A stretch of DNA of 47,763 bases. Origin: Lachnoclostridium sp. An196 (GTDB lineage Bacteria > Bacillota > Clostridia > Lachnospirales > Lachnospiraceae). Made by a program: the position numbers and the translations under genes. The notes below the pieces were generated by a model. It searched no databases. It was not told where the DNA came from and saw only the letters and a list, made by a program, of their open reading frames with translations. Shown here in pieces: positions 15,473 to 22,885 of the stretch; the first letter of the stretch is position 1, and every line of letters begins with the position of its first letter. Location: assembly GCF_002160135.1 (NCBI RefSeq), contig NZ_NFJZ01000017.1:1-47763 (forward strand). Reading direction: 5' to 3'.

Positions 15473-15676
15473 CTACCTCGCTTTCCGCCTCTCTATCTCA
15501 ATCTTTTTCTTACACTGTCCCATTATGCCGTTGCACATTTCGCAGGTTCTCCAATGTTCGCAAGCGTCGCTTTGCGGGCAGGCGCGCCCGGCAAATTTAC
15601 CGCCCCAGTTCCAGCAGGTAGTACCGCCATTTCTGCTGCAATCCCAGTACGCGCAACAGCTCTCTTTATGTGCCAT
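15473..15676 (-). CDS. Small cysteine-rich protein
   Basis: Sixty-seven residues with ten Cys (SCCAYWDCSRNGGTTCWNWG, ACPQSDACEHWRTCEMCNG), probably metal-binding. It is squeezed between parA and parB, 3 and 5 bases from each. Unrecognised; a role with the partition proteins is only suggested by position. Confidence 0.72.
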   Translation of the reverse strand: MAHKESCCAYWDCSRNGGTTCWNWGGKFAGRACPQSDACEHWRTCEMCNGIMGQCKKKIEIERRKAR

Positions 15677-15679
15677 GTT

Positions 15680-16477
15680 CTACCTCGCTTTCCCGGTGTA
15701 CCGTGTCACAAATTTTTTGTAATCCTGTGCCGCGCCACAGCAGGGGCTATATTCATAAATCGGCTTAAAATTAAATGTGCTTTCCGCTACTTTTCTGGAA
15801 TATCGGATAACTCCTAAAATGCTGTAGTATGGCTCTCCTGTTATATGCGCCTCTCTTTTCTGCCGTTCCAGCCATTCCTTGCCCGCTGCCTCTCCGTCCG
15901 TATTCTGGTATGCTGTAATCAGTATCCCCCGCAGGCAGAGGCGCGGGTTAATCTGCTTCGCGTCCTCTATCTGCTCCGCCAGAATGTCCAGCCCGTCAAG
16001 CGCCCATTCATCAATCTTCACGGGTACTATAACCTCGTCCGTTACCGCCAGCGCATTTACCACGTTAAGCCCTATATCTGGCGGATTGTCGATAATGCAG
16101 TAATCATAATACCCGTTTACCCAGTCTGCGTGTTCCATAAACTGCTTAAAGCGGTCTATCTGGTTTCCCGCCTCCTCCGCTGTCAGCTGCCACGTAGCGC
16201 CCATAAGTGACATATTGGCTGTAAGAATATCTAAGCCCTCGTACTCCGTGTGCTGTATCAGCTCTACCGCTGCCCGCCAGTCCCCACTTAATATCCTGCT
16301 CACTGGCGCTACGCTCTCTGCGTCATATCGCCCATACGCCCGGCTTAAATTCCCCTGCTTGTCATTGTCAACCAGCAGTACCTTAAAGCCTCTGCGGTGC
16401 AACTCATAAGCCATATTTACCGCCGTAAAGGTCTTGGCTACTCCTCCCTTTAAATTTAAAATGCTTACTGTCCTCAT
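15680..16477 (-). CDS. parA: ParA-family ATPase
   Basis: A 265-residue Walker-type ATPase with deviant Walker A KGGVAKT (10-16), switch/Walker B motifs (LLVDNDKQGNLSRAYG; YCIIDNPPDIGLNVVNAL). ParA proteins position plasmid or chromosome DNA with ParB. Together with the ParB-like gene this is a full partition pair in a tailed phage, as in phage-plasmids. RBS is within the upstream gap of 68 bases, which otherwise shows nothing. Confidence 0.92.
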   Translation of the reverse strand: MRTVSILNLKGGVAKTFTAVNMAYELHRRGFKVLLVDNDKQGNLSRAYGRYDAESVAPVSRILSGDWRAAVELIQHTEYEGLDILTANMSLMGATWQLTAEEAGNQIDRFKQFMEHADWVNGYYDYCIIDNPPDIGLNVVNALAVTDEVIVPVKIDEWALDGLDILAEQIEDAKQINPRLCLRGILITAYQNTDGEAAGKEWLERQKREAHITGEPYYSILGVIRYSRKVAESTFNFKPIYEYSPCCGAAQDYKKFVTRYTGKAR

Positions 16478-16545
16478 TCTCTACCTCGCTTTCTTGCGCC
16501 GCCTCCGGGCGCAGCTGTTTGTATGTTTCCTACTCTTTTGTTCTG

Positions 16546-16956
16546 TCACGCTTTCCCCAGCGTTTGCCCCGGCTCTCCCAGCTGCCCGGTATGCAGTAAA
16601 TACCGCTCTACCAGTTCTGCCGCTGTCTGCCAGCCGTAGCATACCGCCGTGAAATATCCCTGCTGCCGCAGGTAGTCTAACCAGCTCCTCTGCTTTGCCG
16701 TTGTTGTGTTCCTCCCGGCCTTAAGCTCTATGTAAAGCCCGTGGTATATTCCCCTCGGTGCTGGTAAACAAATATCCGGCACGCCTGCCTTTACTCCCTG
16801 CCGTTTCAGTGCTATTGCCGTCGCCGCGTCCCGCTTTCCTCCGTTTGGGACGTGGTGCATATATTCCAGCTCCGGCATACGCCCAGTATTGTAGGCCGCC
16901 CAGCTGAAAAGCGCCTCCTGTTGCCCGCTCTCGTCGTCCAGTCTAAAGTTTCTCAT
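16546..16956 (-). CDS. VRR-NUC domain nuclease
   Basis: A stand-alone VRR-NUC (PD-(D/E)XK) protein of 136 residues: ESGQQEALFSWAAY, then GVKAGVPDICLPAPRGIYHGLYIELKAGRNTTTAKQR with the D and ExK catalytic positions. Such proteins are widespread in Firmicute phages, probably resolving or trimming DNA branches in replication or packaging. Its start lies inside the preceding membrane-protein gene. Confidence 0.9.
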   Translation of the reverse strand: MRNFRLDDESGQQEALFSWAAYNTGRMPELEYMHHVPNGGKRDAATAIALKRQGVKAGVPDICLPAPRGIYHGLYIELKAGRNTTTAKQRSWLDYLRQQGYFTAVCYGWQTAAELVERYLLHTGQLGEPGQTLGKA

Positions 16957-17113
16957 GTTCCCGCGTCTCCTCGCTTTCCTTTTTGTCCGGGTTTTCTTCC
17001 CATTCGTGGCACTGATTGATACCCGACGTAATCCCCCGCAGAATAAACCAGACGATTTCTATAACGGCCAGCGCTATAAATACAATTCCGGCTATCAAAA
17101 TCACTTTTCCCAT
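16943..17113 (-). CDS. Small membrane protein (56 residues)
   Basis: ATG 17113 after GGAGG encodes one clear transmembrane helix (VILIAGIVFIALAVIEIVWFIL) and a charged, Glu/Lys-rich C-terminal tail. It overlaps the VRR-NUC start by 14 bases and begins 6 bases after rep. Unknown role. Confidence 0.66.
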   Translation of the reverse strand: MGKVILIAGIVFIALAVIEIVWFILRGITSGINQCHEWEENPDKKESEETREHEKL

Positions 17114-17119
17114 ATCGTT

Positions 17120-17887
17120 CTATCCTCCGTCCTTTTCGATTTCTACAAGCGTATATCTGAAATATCCGTACCCGTAATAATCCGGGCTGTGTATTCCCTT
17201 GCTTACGCTGTCCTTATCCACGTAATACCCTTTTATCGCCCTCGGCTCTGCCTTAAACCATGCGCGCTCTGTTATTATCCTTATCTCCGGCTCCGGCCTC
17301 ACAAGGTTCTTGCTGCAATTCCAGCGCTTACCCTGTAGCGCCCCGTCCTCTTTCGTTCTATGCTTGTCCGTATACTTGATAAAATAGCTTGCCAGCTTCG
17401 CATAATTCCCGGTATCGTCCAGCGGAAAAACCTTTACCCTGTTGTGCCCCTCATAAGCCTTATACCAGCACTGCTGCAATACCTTTGTGTCTATCTGGTT
17501 TATGACAAGGTGGTGGTGCCTTGCCCCTTTTTCGCCTATCTCCATAACATGTATGTACTTAAGCTCTTTCCCCTGTCTCCTGTACTCTTTCCGCAGCTCC
17601 CGCAGGAATATATCTATATCCTCCCGCATTTGCTCCCGGCTCCTCGGCTCCTTTCCTTTCTCCCGTATGTAGTCCAGTATGACGTGATAATCTCCATAGC
17701 CAAAATTAGCGTTCATCAGGATACGCAGCTTTCTTTCTGCCTGTCTGGTGTTTACCTTTACCTGCTGCTCCTTTGTGGGCTTAACCTTATCCCCTCTCTT
17801 TATCCCCGGCTTTTTATATCTGCTGGTAAAGTAACGCTCTACCTCTATGGTCTTTCCAGCCCTTGTTATCCTCTCTACGTATGGCAT
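17120..17887 (-). CDS. HUH-endonuclease replication protein
   Basis: Residues ~108-130 (LKYIHVMEIGEKGARHHHLVIN) contain the HUH motif (His 124-126), and NYAKLASYFIKYTDK (~161-175) carries Tyr and Lys placed like the nicking Y motif (Y168, Y172, K171). The N-terminus (~1-50) is basic. This layout resembles rolling-circle Rep proteins, especially the VP4/Rep group of microviruses and small plasmids, which nick the origin and join to the 5' end. In a siphovirus it would replace the usual replisome genes; none were seen. Start ATG 17887 has GGAGG ten bases before it. A hairpin and antisense RNA candidate lie in its leader. Confidence 0.78.
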   Translation of the reverse strand: MPYVERITRAGKTIEVERYFTSRYKKPGIKRGDKVKPTKEQQVKVNTRQAERKLRILMNANFGYGDYHVILDYIREKGKEPRSREQMREDIDIFLRELRKEYRRQGKELKYIHVMEIGEKGARHHHLVINQIDTKVLQQCWYKAYEGHNRVKVFPLDDTGNYAKLASYFIKYTDKHRTKEDGALQGKRWNCSKNLVRPEPEIRIITERAWFKAEPRAIKGYYVDKDSVSKGIHSPDYYGYGYFRYTLVEIEKDGG

Positions 17888-17934
17888 ATATATTTATCCT
17901 CCCTGTCGGATAGTTAATACTTTTATCAAGTGGT

Positions 17935-17955
17935 AAAACGGGCATTTCAGCCCGT
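17935..17955 (-). terminator. Candidate transcription attenuator in rep leader
   Basis: Minus-strand ACGGGC-TGAAAT-GCCCGT followed by TTTACC: a short GC-rich stem with a weak T tract, 48 bases ahead of the rep start codon. It sits between the antisense-RNA target and rep, where ctRNA-controlled attenuators lie in plasmids such as pT181 and pIP501. Confidence 0.45.
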
Positions 17956-17963
17956 GTAGTTCC

Positions 17964-17992
17964 TTGACTTTTCGCCATACAATGCTTATACT
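17964..17992 (+). promoter_or_regulatory. Promoter for antisense RNA opposite rep leader
   Basis: TTGACT, exactly 17 bases, TATACT on the plus strand: five of six consensus matches in each box. It is one of the best sigma-A-type promoters in the window, points away from rep, and no protein ORF follows before a terminator 30 bases later. Confidence 0.72.
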
Positions 17993-17998
17993 GGATTT

Positions 17999-18056
17999 AG
18001 GTTGAAAAGCTGTATAGCTTAGCCCCTATGGTATTCCCGTACCGTAGGGGCTTTTT
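17999..18056 (+). ncRNA. Candidate ~58-nt antisense (ctRNA-like) RNA
   Basis: Between the strong plus-strand promoter and TTTTT at 18052-18056 there is room only for a short RNA. It would contain a small stem (AAGCT-gtat-AGCTT, 18007-18020) and a 13-pair terminator stem (AGCCCCTATGGTA with TACCGTAGGGGCT, one G-U pair). It is complementary to the leader of any rep mRNA read from the right. By analogy with plasmid ctRNAs it could limit Rep synthesis and copy number. Promoter and terminator are seen directly; the function is inferred. Confidence 0.55.
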
Positions 18057-18071
18057 ACTGTTGTCATGGAT

Positions 18072-18278
18072 TTACAGGCGTTTTGCCGCTTTCTTTTTGC
18101 GGATTGCCTTAATCTGCGCCAGCAGGCCGTTTTCTGCGGCTTCTGCCGCCTTATGGCGTTTCAGCTCCTTGTAATCCGCCCACAGACTGCGGAAAATTGC
18201 AATACTCTTTCCGTTCTGCCCGTAATGGCTCAATCTGTTTGCCTCATTTCTCAATACTGCCCGTCTTAATTTCCTCAT
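18072..18278 (-). CDS. Small basic protein of unknown function
   Basis: Sixty-eight residues, strongly basic (MRKLRRAVLRNEANRLSHYG ... IKAIRKKKAAKRL), mostly helical. It ends 16 bases from the antisense RNA terminator and is the last gene before rep. Unrecognised; nucleic-acid contact is possible from charge alone. Confidence 0.6.
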   Translation of the reverse strand: MRKLRRAVLRNEANRLSHYGQNGKSIAIFRSLWADYKELKRHKAAEAAENGLLAQIKAIRKKKAAKRL

Positions 18279-18293
18279 TCTCCTAAATCTCCT

Positions 18294-18791
18294 TTACAAA
18301 AGTTCTATGTGTGTAATCGCAAACGCAAAGGCTGTCCGGTATGGTAAACTGCAATCATAACCAGTACAGGTATGTAGCCTGCTACCTTTGCAGAAATTGC
18401 AGCAGTTCATTTTCGCGTATCTTTCTGCTTTTATTTCCTCCTGCCGCCTATCGTCCAGTAGCTTAAATGCCAGCCTGTCTGCGTTTACTACCTCGATACC
18501 CAGCCTGTCCGCCGTCTGTATCTCCCGGCTCATACCCTCGCTTACTCCATATTTCACGCCAACTATGACAAAATCACAGGTCTTAAGCAATGCCATGCCC
18601 GCAGCCATTCCCTGCTCCCGCTCCTGTGGCTTTTTATCGTCTAAGCACTGCGTCATATATAAGTGCGGCGTTATCGGCGCTAATCCGGCATTGAGCGCCT
18701 GCTTTGTAAGCGCCTGTGCGTACTCTATGTTTCTATCCAGCTCCGCGCCGTCCTTTGCCCGGTACGGACTGCAAATATATACCCGCTTCAT
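18294..18791 (-). CDS. DUF4406/DUF7768-like deoxyribosyltransferase-fold protein
   Basis: Begins MKRVYICSPYRAKDGAELDRNIEYAQ and continues TPHLYMTQCLDD, CDFVIVGVKYGVSEGMSREI, the pattern of phage proteins with a nucleoside 2-deoxyribosyltransferase-like fold. A C-terminal extension has five Cys (NCCNFCKGSRLHTC). The substrate is unknown; nucleotide salvage or modification is the usual guess. Start overlaps the previous gene's stop as ATGA. Confidence 0.75.
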   Translation of the reverse strand: MKRVYICSPYRAKDGAELDRNIEYAQALTKQALNAGLAPITPHLYMTQCLDDKKPQEREQGMAAGMALLKTCDFVIVGVKYGVSEGMSREIQTADRLGIEVVNADRLAFKLLDDRRQEEIKAERYAKMNCCNFCKGSRLHTCTGYDCSLPYRTAFAFAITHIELL

Positions 18792-19120
18792 GCTCTGCCC
18801 TTTCTGGCTCTTACCGCCCTCTGCTGTGCCTCTGCTCTGGCCTGCTCATTTCCTGCCAGATATGCAGATAGACACATTAAATCATCAGCGCTTTTCTCGT
18901 CGATAAACTCACAGTCAAGGCAGCATTTGCAATACCCTGTAATCTGTATGTACCTGTCGTACACTTCCTGCGGCGTTTTGCAGGCTTTTAAGCTGTTTAC
19001 CATATTCGCCAGACGCGAAACAGCTTTTATGCCTATAGCCCCTCCTTTCCCGCGGGCTTCTATTCTGATTTCCTGCATTTTCGCTGTGCCGTCTGGATTT
19101 ACAAAAAGTTTACTTCTCAT
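18788..19120 (-). CDS. Hypothetical phage protein with Cys motif
   Basis: A 110-residue protein (KAVSRLANMVNSLKACKTPQ, YCKCCLDCEFIDEKSADDLMCL) with a CxCCxxC cluster mid-protein. Unrecognised. ATG 19120 has GGAGGCAGGGA upstream and overlaps the stop of the SSB-like gene, so they are translated together. Confidence 0.68.
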   Translation of the reverse strand: MRSKLFVNPDGTAKMQEIRIEARGKGGAIGIKAVSRLANMVNSLKACKTPQEVYDRYIQITGYCKCCLDCEFIDEKSADDLMCLSAYLAGNEQARAEAQQRAVRARKGRA

Positions 19121-19856
19121 TCCCTGCCTCCATTTTCTCTATCAGCTGTACAGAAAGCTCGTAGGCCGTCCGGCGTTCAGTCTCCCGGTAAGCCTCTTTT
19201 CCGTCTGTGTAATATTTTGCTATTTCCTTGTCATATTCCCGGCTCTGGTATCTCCCCAGAAGCCTTACTTTTGTCCCCTGCTCCCAGCCTGCTACCTCGT
19301 CTGCGGTTTCCTGCCAGCAGATACAGGGAATAAAGCAGTTTCCCGGCGCAAGCTCCTTTTGTACCTTTATGAAAATATCTGAAATACGCTTTCCTCTGGG
19401 CGTTTCCCTGTGCGTCGGCTTAAACACAATCTCGCCCGTTATGGCTACGTCGTTCTGAAATTCTGCCTTTGGGCTTGCAGCTACATAATCAGCCAGAATA
19501 AATACAAGGCACTTCCCCGTTTCAAAGTCCTTAAGCGTCTGTATCTTCCCTGTGATTAAAAGCCTGCTGCCCGGCGCAAATTCCCGCAATACGTCAAGCT
19601 CTCCCTGTGCCGCCTTATACGGCGTGTCCTGCTCAAAGGCTACCGCTACCTCGTCCTTTATCCCGCTCGGCCTCGGTATCTCGATTTTCCCCAGATACCC
19701 AGCGAACGGCGGGCCGCATATCTGCGTAACCTCCGCCAGTTCCTTAACCTCTCCCACCAGCCCCGCCACGTTCCGCGCTCTCCCGCGCTTTGTCAGTTCC
19801 TCTAAAATCTCTTTATTGATTTCTCCCAGAAAATCCGGCTTTTTCATCTTCTCCAC
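19110..19856 (-). CDS. Single-stranded DNA-binding-like protein, two OB folds
   Basis: The 248 residues contain two beta-barrel-like halves: ~30-125 (VAGLVGEVKELAEVTQICG, LVFILADYVAAS) and ~130-235 (VAITGEIVFKPTHRETPRGKRISDIFIKVQ, CFIPCICWQETADEV, TKVRLLGRYQSREY). The second half follows the SSB/PriB pattern. Probably coats ssDNA made during replication, which suits a rolling-circle-type Rep. Translation likely starts at GTG 19856 (AAGGAGAG upstream); ATG 19847 is an alternative. Confidence 0.75.
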   Translation of the reverse strand: MEKMKKPDFLGEINKEILEELTKRGRARNVAGLVGEVKELAEVTQICGPPFAGYLGKIEIPRPSGIKDEVAVAFEQDTPYKAAQGELDVLREFAPGSRLLITGKIQTLKDFETGKCLVFILADYVAASPKAEFQNDVAITGEIVFKPTHRETPRGKRISDIFIKVQKELAPGNCFIPCICWQETADEVAGWEQGTKVRLLGRYQSREYDKEIAKYYTDGKEAYRETERRTAYELSVQLIEKMEAGNEK

Positions 19857-20161
19857 TGTTGCCGCTCTCCTTTCTTCCGTTTCCTCTCGTACCCAAATAG
19901 GTACATATCCATGCTTACAATGTCCCCGGACGGCAATAACGCGCGGTTTTCAAACCACCATGCGCCCGCTGTGTCCCGGTAATAATCAAAGACAAGCCGC
20001 CCGTTCCTTTCGTCCCCGTCCAATGCTCCGCTTATCTTACTGCCTATGTACGTTACCCCTCGCCCGCCTGCTCCGTGTGCCTCCATACTCTCAATGCTCC
20101 ACGCCTCTTTATATGCCACGCGTTCCAGCTCTGGGCTTATCTCTCTAAACTCCTGCGCCAT
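19844..20161 (-). CDS. Hypothetical phage protein
   Basis: A 105-residue protein not recognised: helical start (FREISPELERVAYKEAWSIESMEAHGAG), then strands with aromatic residues (RLVFDYYRDTAGAWWFENR, DMYLFGYE) and a basic tail. Overlaps the SSB-like gene by 13 bases. Confidence 0.66.
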   Translation of the reverse strand: MAQEFREISPELERVAYKEAWSIESMEAHGAGGRGVTYIGSKISGALDGDERNGRLVFDYYRDTAGAWWFENRALLPSGDIVSMDMYLFGYERKRKKGERQQWRR

Positions 20162-20163
20162 AA

Positions 20164-20385
20164 TTAAGAGAAAAAGGCGGCTGGTGCCAGCTCGTAGCCG
20201 TCTATATCTTCATTTTCAAGCGGCCTGTCATACTCCACATATCCCCACGCCTGCCGCCCAATCTCCGGCACGTATTCCCGGCTGCTGAAATTATGGATAA
20301 GCATAACCGGGTTATTCTTTGGCTTTGGATACGCCCCCGGCGTGACCGGGCGCTGCGTGCTGTAATACCTGTATTTCACGCTCAT
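20164..20385 (-). CDS. Small LPD-like accessory protein
   Basis: Seventy-three residues (YRYYSTQRPVTPGAYPKPKNNPV, YVEYDRPLENEDIDGYELAP). The pattern YRYYSTQRPV..AWGYVEYDRPL recalls a small domain common in Firmicute plasmids and ICEs, often found within large polyvalent proteins; I cannot name it with certainty. It suggests exchange with conjugative elements. Confidence 0.65.
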   Translation of the reverse strand: MSVKYRYYSTQRPVTPGAYPKPKNNPVMLIHNFSSREYVPEIGRQAWGYVEYDRPLENEDIDGYELAPAAFFS

Positions 20386-20546
20386 ACCTCCCTTTTTCGC
20401 TTATATTTGCAGTAATGCCAAACGCATACTACCTTATAGCTGTTCTGTGCGTAATCCTTGCTCATGCAAGCCCCGTTTTTGTCGTCGTGGTAAACACACT
20501 CTTTACAATAGTCTGGGTGCTGCGGGTGCAATATGATTTCTGCCAT
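20382..20546 (-). CDS. Small cysteine-rich phage protein
   Basis: ATG 20546 (GGAG upstream) gives 54 residues with six Cys (HPDYCKECVYHDDKNGACMSK, VVCVWHYCKY), likely a zinc-binding knuckle. The longer upstream reading is the neighbour gene in another frame. Overlaps the next gene by 4 bases. Unknown role. Confidence 0.64.
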   Translation of the reverse strand: MAEIILHPQHPDYCKECVYHDDKNGACMSKDYAQNSYKVVCVWHYCKYKRKREV

Positions 20547-20547
20547 G

Positions 20548-20877
20548 CTATTTCTCCGGCATTTCATAGACGCGCGGTATTGCCACCGCTCCCGGCTGTA
20601 TATCCATGCCACCGCGTATTAACGCTGCCCCGCCGCTCCACGTCAAATACTGGGCGCATACGCGCTGTATCTCGTCCAGCACTTCTAAGCAGCGTTCCTT
20701 ACTCTCATACTCTGCTATCTCCTCTAAGCAGCCGTCAGAAATGCAGATTGTATGGTGTACCTCCGCCTCTTTTCCTCTCTTAAAATCCTGTTTCTCGCTG
20801 TATTCCAGCGCATTAAAGGAAATTCCAAAACGGTACAACTTTTCTCTGTTCTGGCTCCGTATGTAAACCTCACTCAT
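20548..20877 (-). CDS. Hypothetical phage protein
   Basis: A 109-residue alpha/beta protein starting MSEVYIRSQNREKLYRFG and containing ERCLEVLDEIQRVCAQYL. Proteins opening with this VYIRSQ(N/D)REKL pattern are common in Firmicute phages without known function. Overlaps the upstream gene by 8 bases. Confidence 0.68.
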   Translation of the reverse strand: MSEVYIRSQNREKLYRFGISFNALEYSEKQDFKRGKEAEVHHTICISDGCLEEIAEYESKERCLEVLDEIQRVCAQYLTWSGGAALIRGGMDIQPGAVAIPRVYEMPEK

Positions 20878-21271
20878 TCCTGCTATCCTCGCTTTCCTCT
20901 GTGTATTCCGGCTCTCCGTGTTCTAAAAATCCCTCCAAATATCCGGCGCACACTATGTCAATGTCCTGCCCGGCGCTGCCGTCGCTGTTTATCGTGATTT
21001 CTCCGTAATAACCATATACCGCGCCGTCCGGCGTATATATGGTTACGGTTCCTTTTGTTGCTGGCTCTGGTATTTCAATAACCAGCGGCTCCGCCTGCTC
21101 CTGCTGCATAATCGCCGCTACCTGTTCGTCTGTCTGCGGTTCTTCCCGCTGCCCTCTCCACCAGATAAGCATAGGCAGTAATACCAGCGCCGCTATAAAA
21201 GCCGCTGCGCCTGCTGCCGCACGTATCAGCGCCTTAAGTATCCTGTTTTCTCTCCTGTGTTGCTTTCTCAT
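20870..21271 (-). CDS. Membrane-anchored hypothetical protein
   Basis: One transmembrane segment (~14-38, LIRAAAGAAAFIAALVLLPMLIWW) after a basic N-terminus, then an acidic linker and a beta-rich external or cytoplasmic domain (GTVTIYTPDGAVYGYYGEITI). 133 residues; overlaps the preceding gene by 38 bases. Unrecognised. Confidence 0.65.
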   Translation of the reverse strand: MRKQHRRENRILKALIRAAAGAAAFIAALVLLPMLIWWRGQREEPQTDEQVAAIMQQEQAEPLVIEIPEPATKGTVTIYTPDGAVYGYYGEITINSDGSAGQDIDIVCAGYLEGFLEHGEPEYTEESEDSRNE

Positions 21272-21518
21272 TTTCCCGCTCCTCTTTTAAGTACTTTTCC
21301 GCAATTCTTATAAAAGCCTCTATCCTCTCAATCTTTCTATTGTGTGCTTCTATTTGCTTCTGTGCCTTTCCTTTTATCCATATCCAATATGGTATTTCTG
21401 GATTTTCTTTTTCTTTCCGCAAGTCTTTCTTTGCTTTTTCTATAGCCTCTGCTAAATCTCCTGTATATGAAAAACTCCGCTCGTTCTTTGTTTCCTTTAT
21501 TTGATATGTTGACTTCAC
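21234..21518 (-). CDS. Small helical protein
   Basis: Ninety-four highly charged residues, almost all helix (AEAIEKAKKDLRKEKENPEI, HNRKIERIEAFIRIAEKYLKEE). Start GTG 21518 overlaps the methyltransferase stop (AAGTGA) and has GGAGG upstream, so translation is coupled. Function unknown. Confidence 0.64.
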   Translation of the reverse strand: MKSTYQIKETKNERSFSYTGDLAEAIEKAKKDLRKEKENPEIPYWIWIKGKAQKQIEAHNRKIERIEAFIRIAEKYLKEERENEKATQERKQDT

Positions 21519-22495
21519 TTTTTTACCTCCATGGTTTGATTAAGAAGAATTTTCCTAAACAGGCTCTCAAAAATTGGTACAGGTATACTATTGCCCGCCT
21601 GCTTATAAAGCGCCATTTTATAACGCCCGTTTTTCTCATGTACTGCCGCTGCCGCTTTAAAATCCTCGTCGGTATATCCTTGCAAACGCCAACATTCCAA
21701 TTCTGTAAGATACCTGTAGCGTCCGTTTCCCATATCAATTACCTGCGCAGGCGTTCTGTCCTGTCTGGCTGTTATTGTATAGGCATAGTCCTGTATCACT
21801 GTTGCGCGCCTTATGCCCTTTTCCCCTATCACGCTTAATACGCTCGGCTGCGTAACGTCGTACACTGGCGGCGCGTCCGGTAAAAGAAACTCTTTTATAT
21901 CCCTCATGGGCGTTTTTATCAAATCGTCAAAGGAAAATGCTTTTTCTCCCAGTGTCGATACGGTAAATACTCTTTCCCTCGCCTGCGGTAAACCAAATTC
22001 GCGCGCGTCCAAAATCTTAAAGCTGCTGCTATACCCCAGACGCTCCATTTCCTTTATGTACCTGTCAAAATTCGCCCTCATGTATCGGCTTAATACATTC
22101 TTTACGTTCTCCCAGATAACGTACCTTGGCCGCCATTCTCCCATTTGCTCTATAATGTGAATGGTTTCCCACATTAAGCTGCTGCGTGTTCCGCTGCCCT
22201 CGTCTGCGCCTTTCCCTCTGTTTATCCGTCCTCCCTCTGCCTTTGCTTTCCCTTGGTGTCCTGCTATGCTAAAGTCTTGACATGGGCTGCCGTGTATCAG
22301 AATATCCGGCTTTAAATTCCAGCCTACAACGCTCTGCGTTTTATATCGCAATTCCTCTGAAAACATAGCGTTATAGGAACGCACTGCCTTTTCGTCGATT
22401 TCAACGTAATCTATGGCTTTTACAGGTATCCCGATATTCCGCAGCGCACAGCGCGGGCTGCCTATCCCTCCAAACAGTTCCAAAATCTGTACCAC
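21515..22495 (-). CDS. C5-cytosine DNA methyltransferase
   Basis: Transfers a methyl group from SAM to cytosine C5. All main motifs are visible: I (ELFGGIGSPRCAL, ~5-18), IV with catalytic Cys72 (GSPCQDFSIAG), VI (YVIWENVKN), VIII (QARERVF) and X (QAGNSIPV). 326 residues, normal for a solitary enzyme. No restriction endonuclease is adjacent, so it is probably a phage orphan that shields the genome or marks DNA. Start GTG 22495 has AGAGGG upstream. Confidence 0.93.
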   Translation of the reverse strand: MVQILELFGGIGSPRCALRNIGIPVKAIDYVEIDEKAVRSYNAMFSEELRYKTQSVVGWNLKPDILIHGSPCQDFSIAGHQGKAKAEGGRINRGKGADEGSGTRSSLMWETIHIIEQMGEWRPRYVIWENVKNVLSRYMRANFDRYIKEMERLGYSSSFKILDAREFGLPQARERVFTVSTLGEKAFSFDDLIKTPMRDIKEFLLPDAPPVYDVTQPSVLSVIGEKGIRRATVIQDYAYTITARQDRTPAQVIDMGNGRYRYLTELECWRLQGYTDEDFKAAAAVHEKNGRYKMALYKQAGNSIPVPIFESLFRKILLNQTMEVKK

Positions 22496-22790
22496 GTTTT
22501 TCCCTCTCTTTCGTCTGCCAGTAAAAATTATTCGTTATCAGCATTTCCCGGCTGAATACCAGATACAGCCCCAGCGGTACAGTCAATACCGCTATTGTCG
22601 CGTCTCCGTCCAGCAGCCATACTGCAAACGCAGTAAAAGCCAGCACTGATATACCCGTTAATTTCTGCTTGATAAAATACCAGCGCCTCTGCCTGCGCAA
22701 CTGCTCCCTCCTGCGCCTGTGCCTCTCCGCCCTCTTATATTCCGCTATTGCCTCTGTGCTGTCGGTAAGTATAATGACCGCGTACCTCAT
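22401..22790 (-). CDS. Small membrane protein overlapping methyltransferase start
   Basis: ATG 22790 (GGAGAGG upstream) gives 129 residues: strand (MRYAVIILTD), an Arg-rich helix (RRRREQLRRQRRWYF), then two membrane segments (ISVLAFTAFAVWLL, ATIAVLTVPLGLYLVF). Its last ~30 codons overlap the methyltransferase gene by 95 bases in another frame, which is longer than any other overlap in the phage. Unrecognised. Confidence 0.6.
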   Translation of the reverse strand: MRYAVIILTDSTEAIAEYKRAERHRRRREQLRRQRRWYFIKQKLTGISVLAFTAFAVWLLDGDATIAVLTVPLGLYLVFSREMLITNNFYWQTKEREKRGTDFGTVWRDRQPALCAAEYRDTCKSHRLR

Positions 22791-22885
22791 TCTCTGCCTC
22801 TCCTCCTGCGGTGGCGCTCTTATCTGCTTCACTGCCTCCGCTCTCCTACTCTGGCGTATATTTACTGTGTTGGCGCTTTTTCACA

